Below are positions 8,944 through 17,958 of a stretch of DNA of 64,000 bases, in pieces (position 1 is the first letter of the stretch; every line of letters begins with the position of its first letter). The notes beneath the pieces are model-generated. The model searched no databases. It was not told the origin of the DNA and worked only from the letters and a program-made list of their open reading frames with translations. A program made the translations under genes and the position numbers. Origin of the DNA: Actinoplanes philippinensis (lineage in GTDB: Bacteria > Actinomycetota > Actinomycetes > Mycobacteriales > Micromonosporaceae). The stretch lies in contig NZ_FONV01000019.1 in assembly GCF_900113015.1 (NCBI RefSeq), forward strand, positions 1 to 64,000, written 5' to 3'.

Positions 8944-9587
8944 GCCACGAACTCCTTCCGGACCACGGCGATCAACGGCCGGGCATTGCCCAGCAACGCC
9001 AGCACCAGCAACGATGCGGCCAACGCGAGGACCGCCTCGGACCACAGCCAGACACCGGCCAGAGCGACCACGATCAGGCAGGCGTTACCCACCGTCACCC
9101 CGAAAGAGCGGATCAGGAGGTACGCCGAAAGCCGCGCGACATCCCGCAGACGGAACACGAACAGGGACGTGATCACGAGGGCGTTGAGCATCCACATCGT
9201 CGCCACCGCGATCACGATCCACTGAGCGGGCCCCGGACCGGCCAGGTTCAGGCTGATCAGAAGCAGCCACGGTGCCCACACCTTCAGGGAGCCCGCCGCG
9301 TTCAGCCGGTAGCCCCGGACGAACGCGGCGCCCGGATGGAGGTCGGTCAGGTCGAGCCGCCGCCGGTGCAGGGCGTAGATCGCCGCCGACAGCGCCGGCC
9401 CGGCCGGGAGCAGGCACAGCGCCGCGAGCGGCAGGTTCGACGCGTCCCGGTCCAGCAGGGCCAGCAGCGCCACCCCCGGCCCCGCCGTCACCAGCACCAG
9501 CGCCTCGACCACGAGCAGCGTGTAGATCATCGCGGCCGCCTGGGACAGCAGCCCGGTCCCGAAGCGTTCCCCGAGCGCGGCGCTCAC
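8940..9587 (-). CDS. DUF624 (YesL-like) membrane protein
   Basis: About 215 residues with four to five hydrophobic segments (for example MIYTLLVVEALVLVTAGPGV and WIVIAVATMWMLNALVITSL). The pattern GPALSAAIYALHRR-(x)n-F-R-Y matches the YesL/DUF624 family. Such proteins accompany CUT1 sugar importers in Gram-positive bacteria, but their role is not settled. The GTG at 9587 is chosen; an upstream extension rich in Arg is possible. It sits between the binding-protein gene (55 bp) and GH42 (4-bp overlap). Confidence 0.75.
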   Translation of the reverse strand: MSAALGERFGTGLLSQAAAMIYTLLVVEALVLVTAGPGVALLALLDRDASNLPLAALCLLPAGPALSAAIYALHRRRLDLTDLHPGAAFVRGYRLNAAGSLKVWAPWLLLISLNLAGPGPAQWIVIAVATMWMLNALVITSLFVFRLRDVARLSAYLLIRSFGVTVGNACLIVVALAGVWLWSEAVLALAASLLVLALLGNARPLIAVVRKEFVA

Positions 9588-9642
9588 GACGACGCGCCCA
9601 GCAGGTCGGCGTCGTCCCACCACCAGGCGGCCGGCAACCGGC

Positions 9643-11283
9643 TCACCCGTGCTCTTTCTTGTAACGCTCGTACGCCTTGTTCACGATGTCCACGTACTTC
9701 GTGGAGTTCTTGCCCTCGAGCTCCTTGACGTAGGCGTCCCATTCGGCGAGCGGGCGCTGCCCGAGCGCGAATTTCAGCGTGTTCTGGAAGACGTGGTCCT
9801 TCAGCGCCGAATCCCAGAGCGTGACCTGCTCGCGCTCCTCGATGGTCAGCGGCGCAGGCGGCGCGACCGGGCGGATCTGCCGTTTGTTCATCTCGGCCTG
9901 GAACGCCTTCTCCTCCTCGGAGAACTGTGAGTTCAGCATGTTCGTGCTGCCGCCGTAGGCGAAGACGCCGTTGGAGAAGCCGTAGTCGACCTGGAGGTCC
10001 TTGGGCGCGCCGGGGTTGATGCCACCCCACTTGATGCCCGGGTCGAGTTTGAAGCTGCCGTCGTCCACCTTGCCGGTGTAGGTCTGCCCCTCGATGCCCC
10101 ACTTGCTGAACATCAGGCCGGCGTCGGAATACCAGAGCCAGTCGATGAACTGCATCATGGCCACGAAGTTCTTCGATTCGAGCGCCTTCTTGGAGATCAT
10201 GAGCCCGTTCTCCAGGCGGTTGTGGCCGGGCAGCGTGGCGCCGGCCGGGCCGACCGGCAGGATCAGCTTGGCGACCTTCGCGCCGGGGAGCTTCGCGATG
10301 TCCTTGCGGGCCTCGTTGACCAGGGTCTGCGCGTTGACGCTGATCATGAACGACTTGCCGTTGGCGAACTTCTGCCGGGCGATGTCGTCGGTCTGGGTGA
10401 AGCTCTCCGGGTCGAGCAGGCCCTCCTTGACCAGCGTGTTCACGTATTGCAGCATTTGCCGGTACTGGTCCATGGCGCCGGAGTAGACGAACTTCCCGGC
10501 GGTCGCGTCCCACTCCATCGGGTTCCAGGCCCAGCCGGCGCGCGTGCCGTACGCGGTGCTGAGCAGGCCGAACAGGTTGTTGGCGCCCGGCTGTGGGGGA
10601 GTGCTCCAGCGGTCGGACAGCGGGTAGAGGTCCGGGTGGGCCTTCTTCATCTCGCGCAGCACACCGGTCAGGTCGTCCCAGGTCTGCGGCGCGGTCAGCC
10701 CGAGCTTCTCCATGACGTCGGTGCGCACCCCGAGCGTGTAGTCCTGCCAGACGTTCTCGTGCAGACCGGGCAGCAGGTAGTATTTGCCGTCCTGGGCCTT
10801 GAACCCGTCCAGGTTGGGCTGCAGGTTCCAGCGGGCGACCTTCTCCGTGAAGTGCGGCATCAGGTCGACGTAGTCGCTGACCGGCAGGATCGCGCCGCCG
10901 GCGATGAACGCCTCCTCGTCCGGGTGGTAGGTCTTCGGGATGATCATCGGCGCGTCGCCGGCGCTCACCACGACGCTGCGCTTCTGGTTGTAGTCGCTGC
11001 CCGGCACGGCCGTCGACTCGAGCGTCACGTTGGTCCGGGCGGTCAATTCCTTGAAGAACGGCCAGTCCGCCTTGTACGGGTACGCCTGGTTGCTGAGCAT
11101 CATGATCGAGAACGAGACCGGCTCGGTGGCCTTGAACTGGTCACCGACCTTGAACCCGTCCATCGCGCCGGCCCGCTTGTCGTCGGTCGACGTGTCGCCG
11201 CCGTCGTCGCTGCACCCGGCGAGCCCGGCCACGGCCGCGGCGCCCGCGGCGGTCAGAAGGTGACGTCTGGTCAGCTGAAACAT
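9643..11283 (-). CDS. ABC transporter sugar-binding lipoprotein (CUT1, LplA/YtcQ-like)
   Basis: This 546-residue extracellular solute-binding protein starts with RRHLLTAAG, a twin-arginine-like n-region, and a lipobox LAGC (lipid anchor at Cys24). The large size and the PQTWDDLTGVLREMKKAHPD and DWLWYSDAGLMFSKWGIEGQ segments fit the long binding proteins of LplA/AlgQ type, which bind uronic-acid-containing or other oligosaccharides. With two permeases upstream and GH67 nearby, an aldouronate or related hemicellulose fragment is the likely ligand (inference). It is the third gene of the operon. Confidence 0.88.
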   Translation of the reverse strand: MFQLTRRHLLTAAGAAAVAGLAGCSDDGGDTSTDDKRAGAMDGFKVGDQFKATEPVSFSIMMLSNQAYPYKADWPFFKELTARTNVTLESTAVPGSDYNQKRSVVVSAGDAPMIIPKTYHPDEEAFIAGGAILPVSDYVDLMPHFTEKVARWNLQPNLDGFKAQDGKYYLLPGLHENVWQDYTLGVRTDVMEKLGLTAPQTWDDLTGVLREMKKAHPDLYPLSDRWSTPPQPGANNLFGLLSTAYGTRAGWAWNPMEWDATAGKFVYSGAMDQYRQMLQYVNTLVKEGLLDPESFTQTDDIARQKFANGKSFMISVNAQTLVNEARKDIAKLPGAKVAKLILPVGPAGATLPGHNRLENGLMISKKALESKNFVAMMQFIDWLWYSDAGLMFSKWGIEGQTYTGKVDDGSFKLDPGIKWGGINPGAPKDLQVDYGFSNGVFAYGGSTNMLNSQFSEEEKAFQAEMNKRQIRPVAPPAPLTIEEREQVTLWDSALKDHVFQNTLKFALGQRPLAEWDAYVKELEGKNSTKYVDIVNKAYERYKKEHG

Positions 11284-11295
11284 GGGGGAGTGCTC

Positions 11296-12168
11296 CTAGC
11301 CCTTGACGGCGCCGAGCATGACGCCGGAGACGAAATATCGCTGGATGAAGGGGTAGACGAGCATGATCGGCGTCATGATCAGCACGATCGTGACGGCCTG
11401 GATGCTCGCGGCGATCTGCAGCGCGGCCTCGCTGGTGGCGGTGTTGTCGGTGCCCGAGGTCGCGCCGGCGATCAGGTTGCGCAGATAGACGGTGACCGGG
11501 AAGAGTTCCTGTCGGTCCATGTAGAGGAACCCGGCGAACCAGGAGTTCCAGAAACTCACCGCGTAGAACAGCAGCATGGTGGCGAGCACCGCCTTGGACA
11601 GCGGCAGCACGATCCGCAGCAGCGTGCCGTACGTGCCGGTGCCGTCGACCGCGGCCGCCTCCTCCAGTTCGGTCGGAAGGCTCTCGAAGAACGCCTTCAT
11701 CACGAGCAGGTTGAAGACGCTGATCGCGTTGGGCAGCACGATCGCCCACAGCGTGTTGCGTAGGCCGAGCGAGCTGACCAGCACGTAGTTGGGGATGAGA
11801 CCGCCGTTGAAGAACATCGTGAACACCGCGATCCCGACGAGCAGGCCGCGCCCCTTGAGATTCCTCTTCGACAGCACGTACGCGTAACAGGTCGTCAGCA
11901 CCAGCGCGATGACGGTGGCCACGACCGTATAGACCACGGTGTTGCGATAGTTGGTCCAGAACATCGCATCGGACATGACCTTGTCGTACGTCGTCAGGTT
12001 GAACCCTTTCGGCCAGATGCTCACCTGACCGGACCGGATCTCCTGCTCGCCGCTGAACGAGCGGGCCACGATGTTGACGAACGGGAACAGCGTCACCAGC
12101 ACCACGACGGTCAGCACGACGCCGTTGACCACCTGGAACACCCGGTATCCCCGGGTCTCGCCTACCAC
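11296..12168 (-). CDS. ABC transporter permease (CUT1, LplC/YtcP-like)
   Basis: This 290-residue inner-membrane permease has six expected hydrophobic segments and the ATPase-docking EAA loop EEAAAVDGTGTYGTLLRIVLP. The C-terminus QRYFVSGVMLGAVKG is typical of the MalG-side permease in this subfamily. The GTG start at 12168 overlaps the upstream permease stop by 7 bp; without that choice the frame would continue through the partner gene. It pairs with the next permease and the binding lipoprotein. Confidence 0.9.
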   Translation of the reverse strand: MVGETRGYRVFQVVNGVVLTVVVLVTLFPFVNIVARSFSGEQEIRSGQVSIWPKGFNLTTYDKVMSDAMFWTNYRNTVVYTVVATVIALVLTTCYAYVLSKRNLKGRGLLVGIAVFTMFFNGGLIPNYVLVSSLGLRNTLWAIVLPNAISVFNLLVMKAFFESLPTELEEAAAVDGTGTYGTLLRIVLPLSKAVLATMLLFYAVSFWNSWFAGFLYMDRQELFPVTVYLRNLIAGATSGTDNTATSEAALQIAASIQAVTIVLIMTPIMLVYPFIQRYFVSGVMLGAVKG

Positions 12169-13133
12169 AGGCTCGTCCCGGCGACGCGGCGCGACAGCGA
12201 GTTCGCGCCGAGCACCAGCGCCAGCCCGATCAGCGACTCGAACAGTCCGATCGCGCCGGCGTAGCTGAAACTTCCCGACACGATGCCGACGCGATAGAGG
12301 TACGTGGAGACGACATCCGCGGTCGCGTAGGTCAGCGGGTTGTAGAGCAGCAGGATCTTCTCGAACCCGACCGCCAGGAACGTGCCGATGTTCAGGATCA
12401 ACAGCGTGATCATGGTCGGGCGGATGCCGGGCAGCGTCACGTGCCAGGTCTGCCGCCAGCGGTTCGCGCCGTCGACCTTCGCCTGGTCGTACAGGTCGTT
12501 GTCGATCGTGGTCAGCGCCGCCAGGTAGAGGATCGTGCCCCAGCCGACGGTCTGCCACACCTCCGACGACACGTAGATGGTCCGGAACCAGCCCGGCTCC
12601 TGGATGAACGCGACCGGATCCTGCCCGATCGCCCGCAACCCCTGATTGATCACGCCGTCGATCGAGACGGTCTGCAGGATCAGGCCGGCCACCACCACGA
12701 TCGACAGGAAGTGCGGCAGGTAGGAGATGGTCTGCACGAAACCCTTCAGCCAGCGCGTGCGGACCTCGTTGAGCAGCAGGGCCAGCACGATCGGCAGCGG
12801 GAAACAGAACAGCAGCGTGAGAGCGCCGATCACCGCGGTGTTCGTGAAGACCTGCCAGAACGTCGGATCGGCGAGGAACATCCGGAAATACCGGAGCCCC
12901 ACCCAGTACTCGCCGAACAGGTCGCCGCCGGGCTCGTACCGCCGGAACGCGATCACGTTCCCGAGCATCGGCAGATACCGGAAGACGACGAAGAACAGCA
13001 GCGGGAGTACGGCCAGCGAGTACAGCTGCCAGTCCCGGCGCAGAGCCTGCGCCCAGGATCGGCGACGCGGCCGCAATGGGGTGTGTGGTGGATCCTCAGT
13101 GGAGTGGGGTGGGCTTGCCTGGGCTGTCAGCAT
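12162..13133 (-). CDS. ABC transporter permease (CUT1, LplB-like)
   Basis: This 323-residue permease has an N-terminal cytoplasmic tail, a first TM segment LYSLAVLPLLFFVVFRYLPMLGNVIAF and an EAA loop YDQAKVDGANRWRQTWHVTLPGI. It is the MalF-side subunit. The ATG at 13133 has GGAAGG about 9 nt upstream. It is the first gene of the operon and is read from a strong-looking promoter shared with the divergent LacI gene. No ABC ATPase gene is present here. Confidence 0.9.
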   Translation of the reverse strand: MLTAQASPPHSTEDPPHTPLRPRRRSWAQALRRDWQLYSLAVLPLLFFVVFRYLPMLGNVIAFRRYEPGGDLFGEYWVGLRYFRMFLADPTFWQVFTNTAVIGALTLLFCFPLPIVLALLLNEVRTRWLKGFVQTISYLPHFLSIVVVAGLILQTVSIDGVINQGLRAIGQDPVAFIQEPGWFRTIYVSSEVWQTVGWGTILYLAALTTIDNDLYDQAKVDGANRWRQTWHVTLPGIRPTMITLLILNIGTFLAVGFEKILLLYNPLTYATADVVSTYLYRVGIVSGSFSYAGAIGLFESLIGLALVLGANSLSRRVAGTSLW

Positions 13134-13145
13134 GAGCCAGCCTTC

Positions 13146-13155
13146 CGAAACTTTC
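13146..13155. promoter_or_regulatory. Candidate LacI-type operator in the operon leader
   Basis: CGAAACTTTC contains the GAAA-N-TTTC dyad typical of operators near actinobacterial xylan genes. It lies between the predicted transcription start and the ribosome site of the first permease. Likely ligand: the adjacent LacI protein (inference). Confidence 0.35.
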
Positions 13156-13182
13156 ATCGAAGGACCGGGATGTATGGCGGCG

Positions 13183-13211
13183 AACGTAAGTCCGTTACGA
13201 ATCGATGTCAA
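13183..13211 (-). promoter_or_regulatory. Promoter of the CUT1/GH42 operon
   Basis: On the minus strand a perfect TTGACA (13206-13211) is followed after exactly 17 nt by TACGTT (13183-13188). The predicted transcription start is near 13176, giving a 43-nt leader that holds the ribosome site and a GAAA-C-TTTC motif. Confidence 0.6.
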
Positions 13212-13218
13212 GCCTGAT

Positions 13219-13231
13219 GGAAGCGCTTTCC
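13219..13231. promoter_or_regulatory. Candidate LacI-type operator upstream of the -35 box
   Basis: GGAAGCGCTTTCC has a perfect AAGCGCTT core with central CG, as LacI-family operators do. It lies just upstream of the -35 element of the transporter operon and within the divergent region of the lacI-like gene. A related sequence occurs upstream of the PL9 gene (19212-19225). Confidence 0.4.
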
Positions 13232-13335
13232 TGATGACGATCATCAGTGGACTACATCGATCTCTTGTGGTTAGGGTGCGTGCAGGATCGAGCGAAACCA
13301 CATTCGCAACTACCGATGGTGGTGCGTGATTTTCG

Positions 13336-14475
13336 ATGACGAAGTCTGACGGGTCAGCGACCATCGCCCTCATCGCGAGCGACGTCGGGGTGTCGGTGAC
13401 GACGGTCTCGAAAGTGCTCAACGGACGCTCCGACGTGGCCGCCCGCACCCGGGCCCTCGTCGAGGCCAGCCTGCAGCGGCACGGCTACCGCCGGCGCAGC
13501 CGCCGCCCACCCGCCGTCACCGGCCATGTCGACCTCGTCTTCCACGAGTTCGACACGGCCTGGTGCATGGAGGTCATCCGCGGCGTCGAGGAGGTCACCT
13601 CCCCGGCCCGGGTCGAGCTGGTCATCTCCCAGCTGGGCGGCAGACACCGCCCGCCCCGGCACTGGGCCGACGACGTGCTGCACCGCAGCCCGCTCGGCGT
13701 GCTGCTGGTGCTCTGCCACCCCACCGAGTCCCAGCGGCGGCTGCTGATCCGGCAGCGGATCCCGTTCGTCGTCCTCGACAGCGACAGCGCCACCGCCGCC
13801 TCGGTGCCGACCGTCGGCTCCAACAACTTCGACGGCGGCCTCCTCGCCACCCGCCACCTGATCGACCTCGGTCACCGGCGGATCGCCGTCATCTCCGGCC
13901 CGTCCGACGTGCTCTGCAGCCGGGCCCGCGTCGCCGGCTTCCGGTCCGCCCACGACGAGGCCGGGCTGCCGCTTCTCCCGCACCTGGTGCGGTACGGCGC
14001 GTTCACCGGACAGGCCGGATACGAGCACGGCATGCAGCTGCTCGCCGCCCCCGACCGCCCCACCGCCGTCTTCGCCGGCTCCGACACCCAGGCGATGGGC
14101 GTGATCCGCGCGGCCCGCCGCCTCGGCCTGCAGGTCCCCGCCGACGTCTCGATCGTCGGCTACGACAACGTCCCGATGGCCGCGTGGGCGGCCACCCCCC
14201 TCACCACCGTCGACCAGCACGTCGCCGACATGGGCGGCGCGGCCGCCCGCATGCTCCTCGACCTGGCCCGCGGAGTGGACGTCCCGATGACCCGGGTCGA
14301 CCTGGTCACCGAACTGATAGTCCGCGAAACCACCGCCCCGCCCCCGCCGCTCCCGGCCGCCGCGCCCTCCTCAGCCGCACCACCCCAGCCGCCCGCGCCC
14401 GCGCTGTCGCCCGCGCCCGTCTCACCGTCGCCGCCGCCCGTCTCGCCTTCCCCTTCGCCGTCGCCTTTCGCCTGA
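13336..14475 (+). CDS. LacI family transcriptional regulator
   Basis: The 379-residue protein starts with the LacI helix-turn-helix IALIASDVGVSVTTVSKVLNGRSDVAART and the hinge helix region. A periplasmic-binding-like effector domain follows (FDGGLLATRHLIDLGHRRIAVISGP, then VPADVSIVGYDNVPMAAWAATPLTTVDQH). An unusual Pro/Ser/Ala-rich tail of about 45 residues (SPSPPPVSPSPSPS) follows the domain and looks disordered. It is divergent from the CUT1/GH42 operon and 8 bp upstream of the CE7 esterase, so it is the obvious candidate repressor of both; the effector is unknown. Confidence 0.9.
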   Translation: MTKSDGSATIALIASDVGVSVTTVSKVLNGRSDVAARTRALVEASLQRHGYRRRSRRPPAVTGHVDLVFHEFDTAWCMEVIRGVEEVTSPARVELVISQLGGRHRPPRHWADDVLHRSPLGVLLVLCHPTESQRRLLIRQRIPFVVLDSDSATAASVPTVGSNNFDGGLLATRHLIDLGHRRIAVISGPSDVLCSRARVAGFRSAHDEAGLPLLPHLVRYGAFTGQAGYEHGMQLLAAPDRPTAVFAGSDTQAMGVIRAARRLGLQVPADVSIVGYDNVPMAAWAATPLTTVDQHVADMGGAAARMLLDLARGVDVPMTRVDLVTELIVRETTAPPPPLPAAAPSSAAPPQPPAPALSPAPVSPSPPPVSPSPSPSPFA

Positions 14476-14483
14476 GGATCGCC

Positions 14484-15461
14484 ATGGCCGCCTTCGACAT
14501 GCCGCTCGACCAGCTGGAACGATATGCGCCGGACCTGGCGGAGCCGGCCGACTTCGACAGGTTCTGGACATCGACGCTCACCGCCGCCGCGGGCCCGCTC
14601 GTTCTCGACATCCGGCCCGAACCCAACGACCTGGCCCTGCTCGACTGCTGGGACGTCACGTTCGGCGGCTTCGGCGGCCAGCCGGTCCGAGCCTGGTACA
14701 CCCGCCCCGCCGGACGGCCCGGCCCGCTCCCGGGGATCGTCGAGTTCGCCGGTTACGGCCGAGGCCGCGGACTGCCGCACGAGCGTCTGACCTGGCCCGC
14801 GGCCGGCTACGCCCACCTGCTCCTGGACAACCGCGGCCAGGGCGACCTCTACGGTTGCGGCGGCGACACCCCGGATCCGCCGTCCGGCGCGGCGATGGGC
14901 GGCCCGGGGGTGGCGACCCGGGGCCTCCTTTCCCCGGACGACTACTACTACCGCCGCCTGATCACCGACGCGTTCCGTGCCGTCATGGCCCTCCGCGAAC
15001 TCCCCGACGTCGACCCGGCCCGCATCGCAGTGATCGGAAACAGTCAGGGCGGCGGTCTGGCCCTGGCAGTCGCCGGCCTGATCCCGGACCTGTCCGCGGT
15101 GCTCGTCTCGTCACCGTTCCTGTGCCACATCCAGCGGGCGGTGTCCCTGACCGACCTGTCCCCGTACGGCGAGATAGCCACCTACCTGTCCGTGCACCGG
15201 GATGCCGAGCCCGCGGTCTGGAACACCCTGTCCTACGTGGACGCCGTCCACTTCGCCCGCCGGGCGAACGCCCCCGCCCACTTCGGCATCGGCCTGCGCG
15301 ACACGGTCTGCCCGCCGAGCACCGGTTTCGCCGCCTACAACCACTACGCCGCCGCCGACAAGACGATGCACACCTACCCCTACAACGGCCACGAACACGG
15401 CGACGCCGTCCACACCCGCTCCCAGCTCCGCTGGCTGAACCCCCGCCTGCGCCCGACCTGA
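14484..15461 (+). CDS. axe: CE7 acetyl-xylan esterase / cephalosporin-C deacetylase
   Basis: This 325-residue alpha/beta hydrolase has the CE7 motifs: RGQGDLYG, nucleophile elbow GNSQGGG (Ser187), acid region GLRDTVCPPST and the terminal HEHG with the catalytic His. CE7 enzymes remove acetyl groups from xylo-oligosaccharides inside the cell; no signal peptide is seen here. GAGGA at 14474-14478 precedes the ATG by 5 nt. It is co-transcribed with the LacI gene. Together with GH67 and GH42 it gives debranching activities for decorated xylan fragments. Confidence 0.9.
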   Translation: MAAFDMPLDQLERYAPDLAEPADFDRFWTSTLTAAAGPLVLDIRPEPNDLALLDCWDVTFGGFGGQPVRAWYTRPAGRPGPLPGIVEFAGYGRGRGLPHERLTWPAAGYAHLLLDNRGQGDLYGCGGDTPDPPSGAAMGGPGVATRGLLSPDDYYYRRLITDAFRAVMALRELPDVDPARIAVIGNSQGGGLALAVAGLIPDLSAVLVSSPFLCHIQRAVSLTDLSPYGEIATYLSVHRDAEPAVWNTLSYVDAVHFARRANAPAHFGIGLRDTVCPPSTGFAAYNHYAAADKTMHTYPYNGHEHGDAVHTRSQLRWLNPRLRPT

Positions 15462-15560
15462 CCCGCCTCCAGCGCCCCGCCCCGGGCTCAGCTCCGCCAC
15501 CCGACCCGGTCACGGGTTCCACATCCGCGGACGCCGTTGCGGCCAGACCCCCACGCTCGG

Positions 15561-15720
15561 CACGGGAAGGGGCGCTGGCATCTGGCGGGGCCTTCCCGGC
15601 CGGTCGGCATGGCTGTCCGGTGGCACGGGAAAGGGCGCTGCGGTCTGGCCGGGCCCTCCCGGCCGGCCGGCACGGCTGTTTGGTGGCGCGCGAAATGACG
15701 CTGGGGTCCGGCCGGCTGTT
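15561..15720. repeat. 63-bp direct repeats between converging genes
   Basis: Units beginning at 15561, 15624 and 15687 repeat with a 63-bp period; the first two are near-identical and the third is degenerate and shorter. Each contains a G/C-rich CCGGCCGG-like stretch. They fill the gap between the CE7 stop (15461) and the histidine-kinase stop (15735). The period is a multiple of three, which keeps an artificial frame open across it. No gene is supported in this gap. Confidence 0.75.
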
Positions 15721-15734
15721 CGAGGGCGCCGGGG

Positions 15735-17840
15735 TCAAGCGGGAGCCGGGGCCGGGCGGGGGCGGGACGGCTGGGTGGCCAGGGGGATCGTCACGGTGAT
15801 CACGGTGCCGGCGCCGGACGGGTTGTCGGTGGCGGTGATCGTGCCGCCGTGGCGCTGGGTGATGCGTTTGCAGATGGCCAGCCCCAGACCGGTGCCGGCG
15901 TAGTCCGACGTGCGGTGGGCGCGGTGGAAGTTGTCGAAGACGGCCTCGTGCTGGCCGGCCGGGATGCCGATGCCGTTGTCGGCCACGCACACCCGGATGT
16001 CGTCGCCGTCGGCGGTGGCGTAGACCATCAGCTGCGGGATCACGCCGGGGGCGGTGTACTTGACGGCGTTGCCGACGACGTTCTCGAAGAGTTGCCGCAT
16101 CAGGGCCTCGTCGGCGCGCACCACCGGCAGGGCGCCGAGGGTGACGCGCGGAGCCGGGGCGCCGGTGGATTCGGCCTGGTCGGCACGGGCGGCGGCGATG
16201 TCCGCGATCAGTGGCGCCAGGTCGACGTCGGTCAGGTCGAGGCGGCCGTCGCGGGCGGTGGTGTAGTTGAGCAGGTCGTTGATCAGGTTGCGCATGCGGG
16301 CGGCGGCCCGGCGGATGCGGGTGACGGCGGCTCCGGCGCCGGGCACGTCGATCAGCTCCTCGGACCAGCCTTCGACGGTGGTCAGCGGATTGTTGAGGTC
16401 GTGGGCCACCACACCGGCGAAGGCGGCCAGATCGTCGCGTTGCCGGCGTTCGGCGGTGACGTCGGAGAAGACCGTCACGGCGTACCGGACGCCGTTGATC
16501 GGCTTCGGCATCGGCGTGGCGTGGACGGCGAGGGTCCGGCCCTGCGGGACCGCGGAGTTGCGTACCACGATGTCCATGGCGTGCGGCTCCCCGGTGGCGA
16601 GGGTGCGCTGGTAGGGGAGTTCCCCGCGGGGCACGAGCGTGCCGTCGGCGCGGTACAGGCCGTAGAAGGCGCTCTCCCGGATCTGGCCGGTGCCGCTGGT
16701 GACGCCGCCGAGCAGTTCGAGGGCGGCCGGGTTGCGCAGCAGGTACCGCCCGTCGGCGTCGACCACGGCCAGGCCCTCGGTCATCGAGTCGACCACGGTG
16801 CGCAGCACCTCGGCCTGGTCGGCGGCCTCCTGCCGGGCGCCGCGCAGGTCGTCGACGAGGCGGGTGCGTTCGTCGCGTCCGAGAGCCACGGCCAGGCCGA
16901 CGACGGCGACGAATCCGACGAACAGTTGCACCACCAGGGCGCGGGTGGGGTTGGAGGGAATCGAGGCGAAGGGGCCGTCGCCGTGCAGGGTGAAGACGAC
17001 GGCGAGGCCGCCGAACATCAGGTCGTGCGCGATCACGAACGATGTGTGCAGCCGCAGACCGGCCCAGACGGTGACGGTGAGCAGCGGGAACGCCAGCGGC
17101 AGACCGTGCCGGAGCCCGAACGCGACCGAGTAGGCGGCGAACGACACGACCAGCAGGGTGAGGTATTCGGCCCGGCGCGGCCACGGCGTGCGCTGCCAGG
17201 CGTCGCGCAGGGCGGACCGGCGGCGGCCGGGGTTGCCGGTCCAGTACCGGTGCAGCAGGTGGCCGATCCGTAGCCCGGCCACGCCGATCAGCAGCATGCT
17301 CGCGGTGTTGCGGGTCAGCCACACCGCGGTCGCTGCGACCGAGTAGTTGCCGGTGATCAGCCACAGTCCGGTCGGGCCGATCAGCGCCCCGCACACGGTG
17401 CTGATGGCGGAGATCGACAACAGTCGCCACAGGTGGGTCAGCCGGGAGATCGGCTCGGCGCCGCCGCCGCCCCACAGCTCCGGCAGCCAGCGGCCGAACA
17501 GCCACGCGAACACCCCGGCCTGCACCACGTTGGCGAGCACGAAGAACCCGGCGAGCGCCGCGGAGGCCCCGGTGGCCATGTTGAGGGCCATGGTCACCGC
17601 GGCGAGCAGCGTCACGTCCAGCGTGAACAGCCGCGACCGGCGCTGCGCCACGAACCACACGGCGGCCACCCCGGCGGCCGGCCAGACCAGGCTCAGGTTG
17701 GTGTTGTCCATCACGGTGAGCCGGCCGACGAATGCCGCGACGAGATGGAGCAGCGCGAACGCGAGCGACCGCAGGGCCTCCACGCGCAGCCCGGGCCGCG
17801 GCGCCGGCCCGGCGCCGGCCCGCTCCTCGTCGACCGTCAC
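15735..17840 (-). CDS. MASE1-PAS hybrid-free sensor histidine kinase
   Basis: About 701 residues from a GTG at 17840. An N-terminal integral membrane sensor of the MASE1 type (about eight hydrophobic segments, LVWPAAGVAAVWFVAQ first) spans roughly residues 25-310. A PAS domain (VLRTVVDSMTEGLAVVDADGRYLLRNPAA) follows, then HisKA with phospho-accepting His480 (VVAHDLNNPLTTV), and HATPase_c with ENVVGNAVKYTAPG, VADNGIGIP and GTGLGLAICKRI. The signal is unknown and no response regulator is adjacent. The frame stays open upstream to 18116, but that part overlaps the next gene and is low-complexity, so the start is uncertain. Confidence 0.85.
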   Translation of the reverse strand: MTVDEERAGAGPAPRPGLRVEALRSLAFALLHLVAAFVGRLTVMDNTNLSLVWPAAGVAAVWFVAQRRSRLFTLDVTLLAAVTMALNMATGASAALAGFFVLANVVQAGVFAWLFGRWLPELWGGGGAEPISRLTHLWRLLSISAISTVCGALIGPTGLWLITGNYSVAATAVWLTRNTASMLLIGVAGLRIGHLLHRYWTGNPGRRRSALRDAWQRTPWPRRAEYLTLLVVSFAAYSVAFGLRHGLPLAFPLLTVTVWAGLRLHTSFVIAHDLMFGGLAVVFTLHGDGPFASIPSNPTRALVVQLFVGFVAVVGLAVALGRDERTRLVDDLRGARQEAADQAEVLRTVVDSMTEGLAVVDADGRYLLRNPAALELLGGVTSGTGQIRESAFYGLYRADGTLVPRGELPYQRTLATGEPHAMDIVVRNSAVPQGRTLAVHATPMPKPINGVRYAVTVFSDVTAERRQRDDLAAFAGVVAHDLNNPLTTVEGWSEELIDVPGAGAAVTRIRRAAARMRNLINDLLNYTTARDGRLDLTDVDLAPLIADIAAARADQAESTGAPAPRVTLGALPVVRADEALMRQLFENVVGNAVKYTAPGVIPQLMVYATADGDDIRVCVADNGIGIPAGQHEAVFDNFHRAHRTSDYAGTGLGLAICKRITQRHGGTITATDNPSGAGTVITVTIPLATQPSRPRPAPAPA

Positions 17841-17958
17841 ACCAGGTTCTTCGGCAGGCGGCGGCGGGTCCGGAGGATTAGAACCGGGCGGGGGTACGCT
17901 CCACACCCGGCCCGGTCCGCGCAAGAGGCGGGTGGCCCGCCCCGGAACCGTGTGAAGA

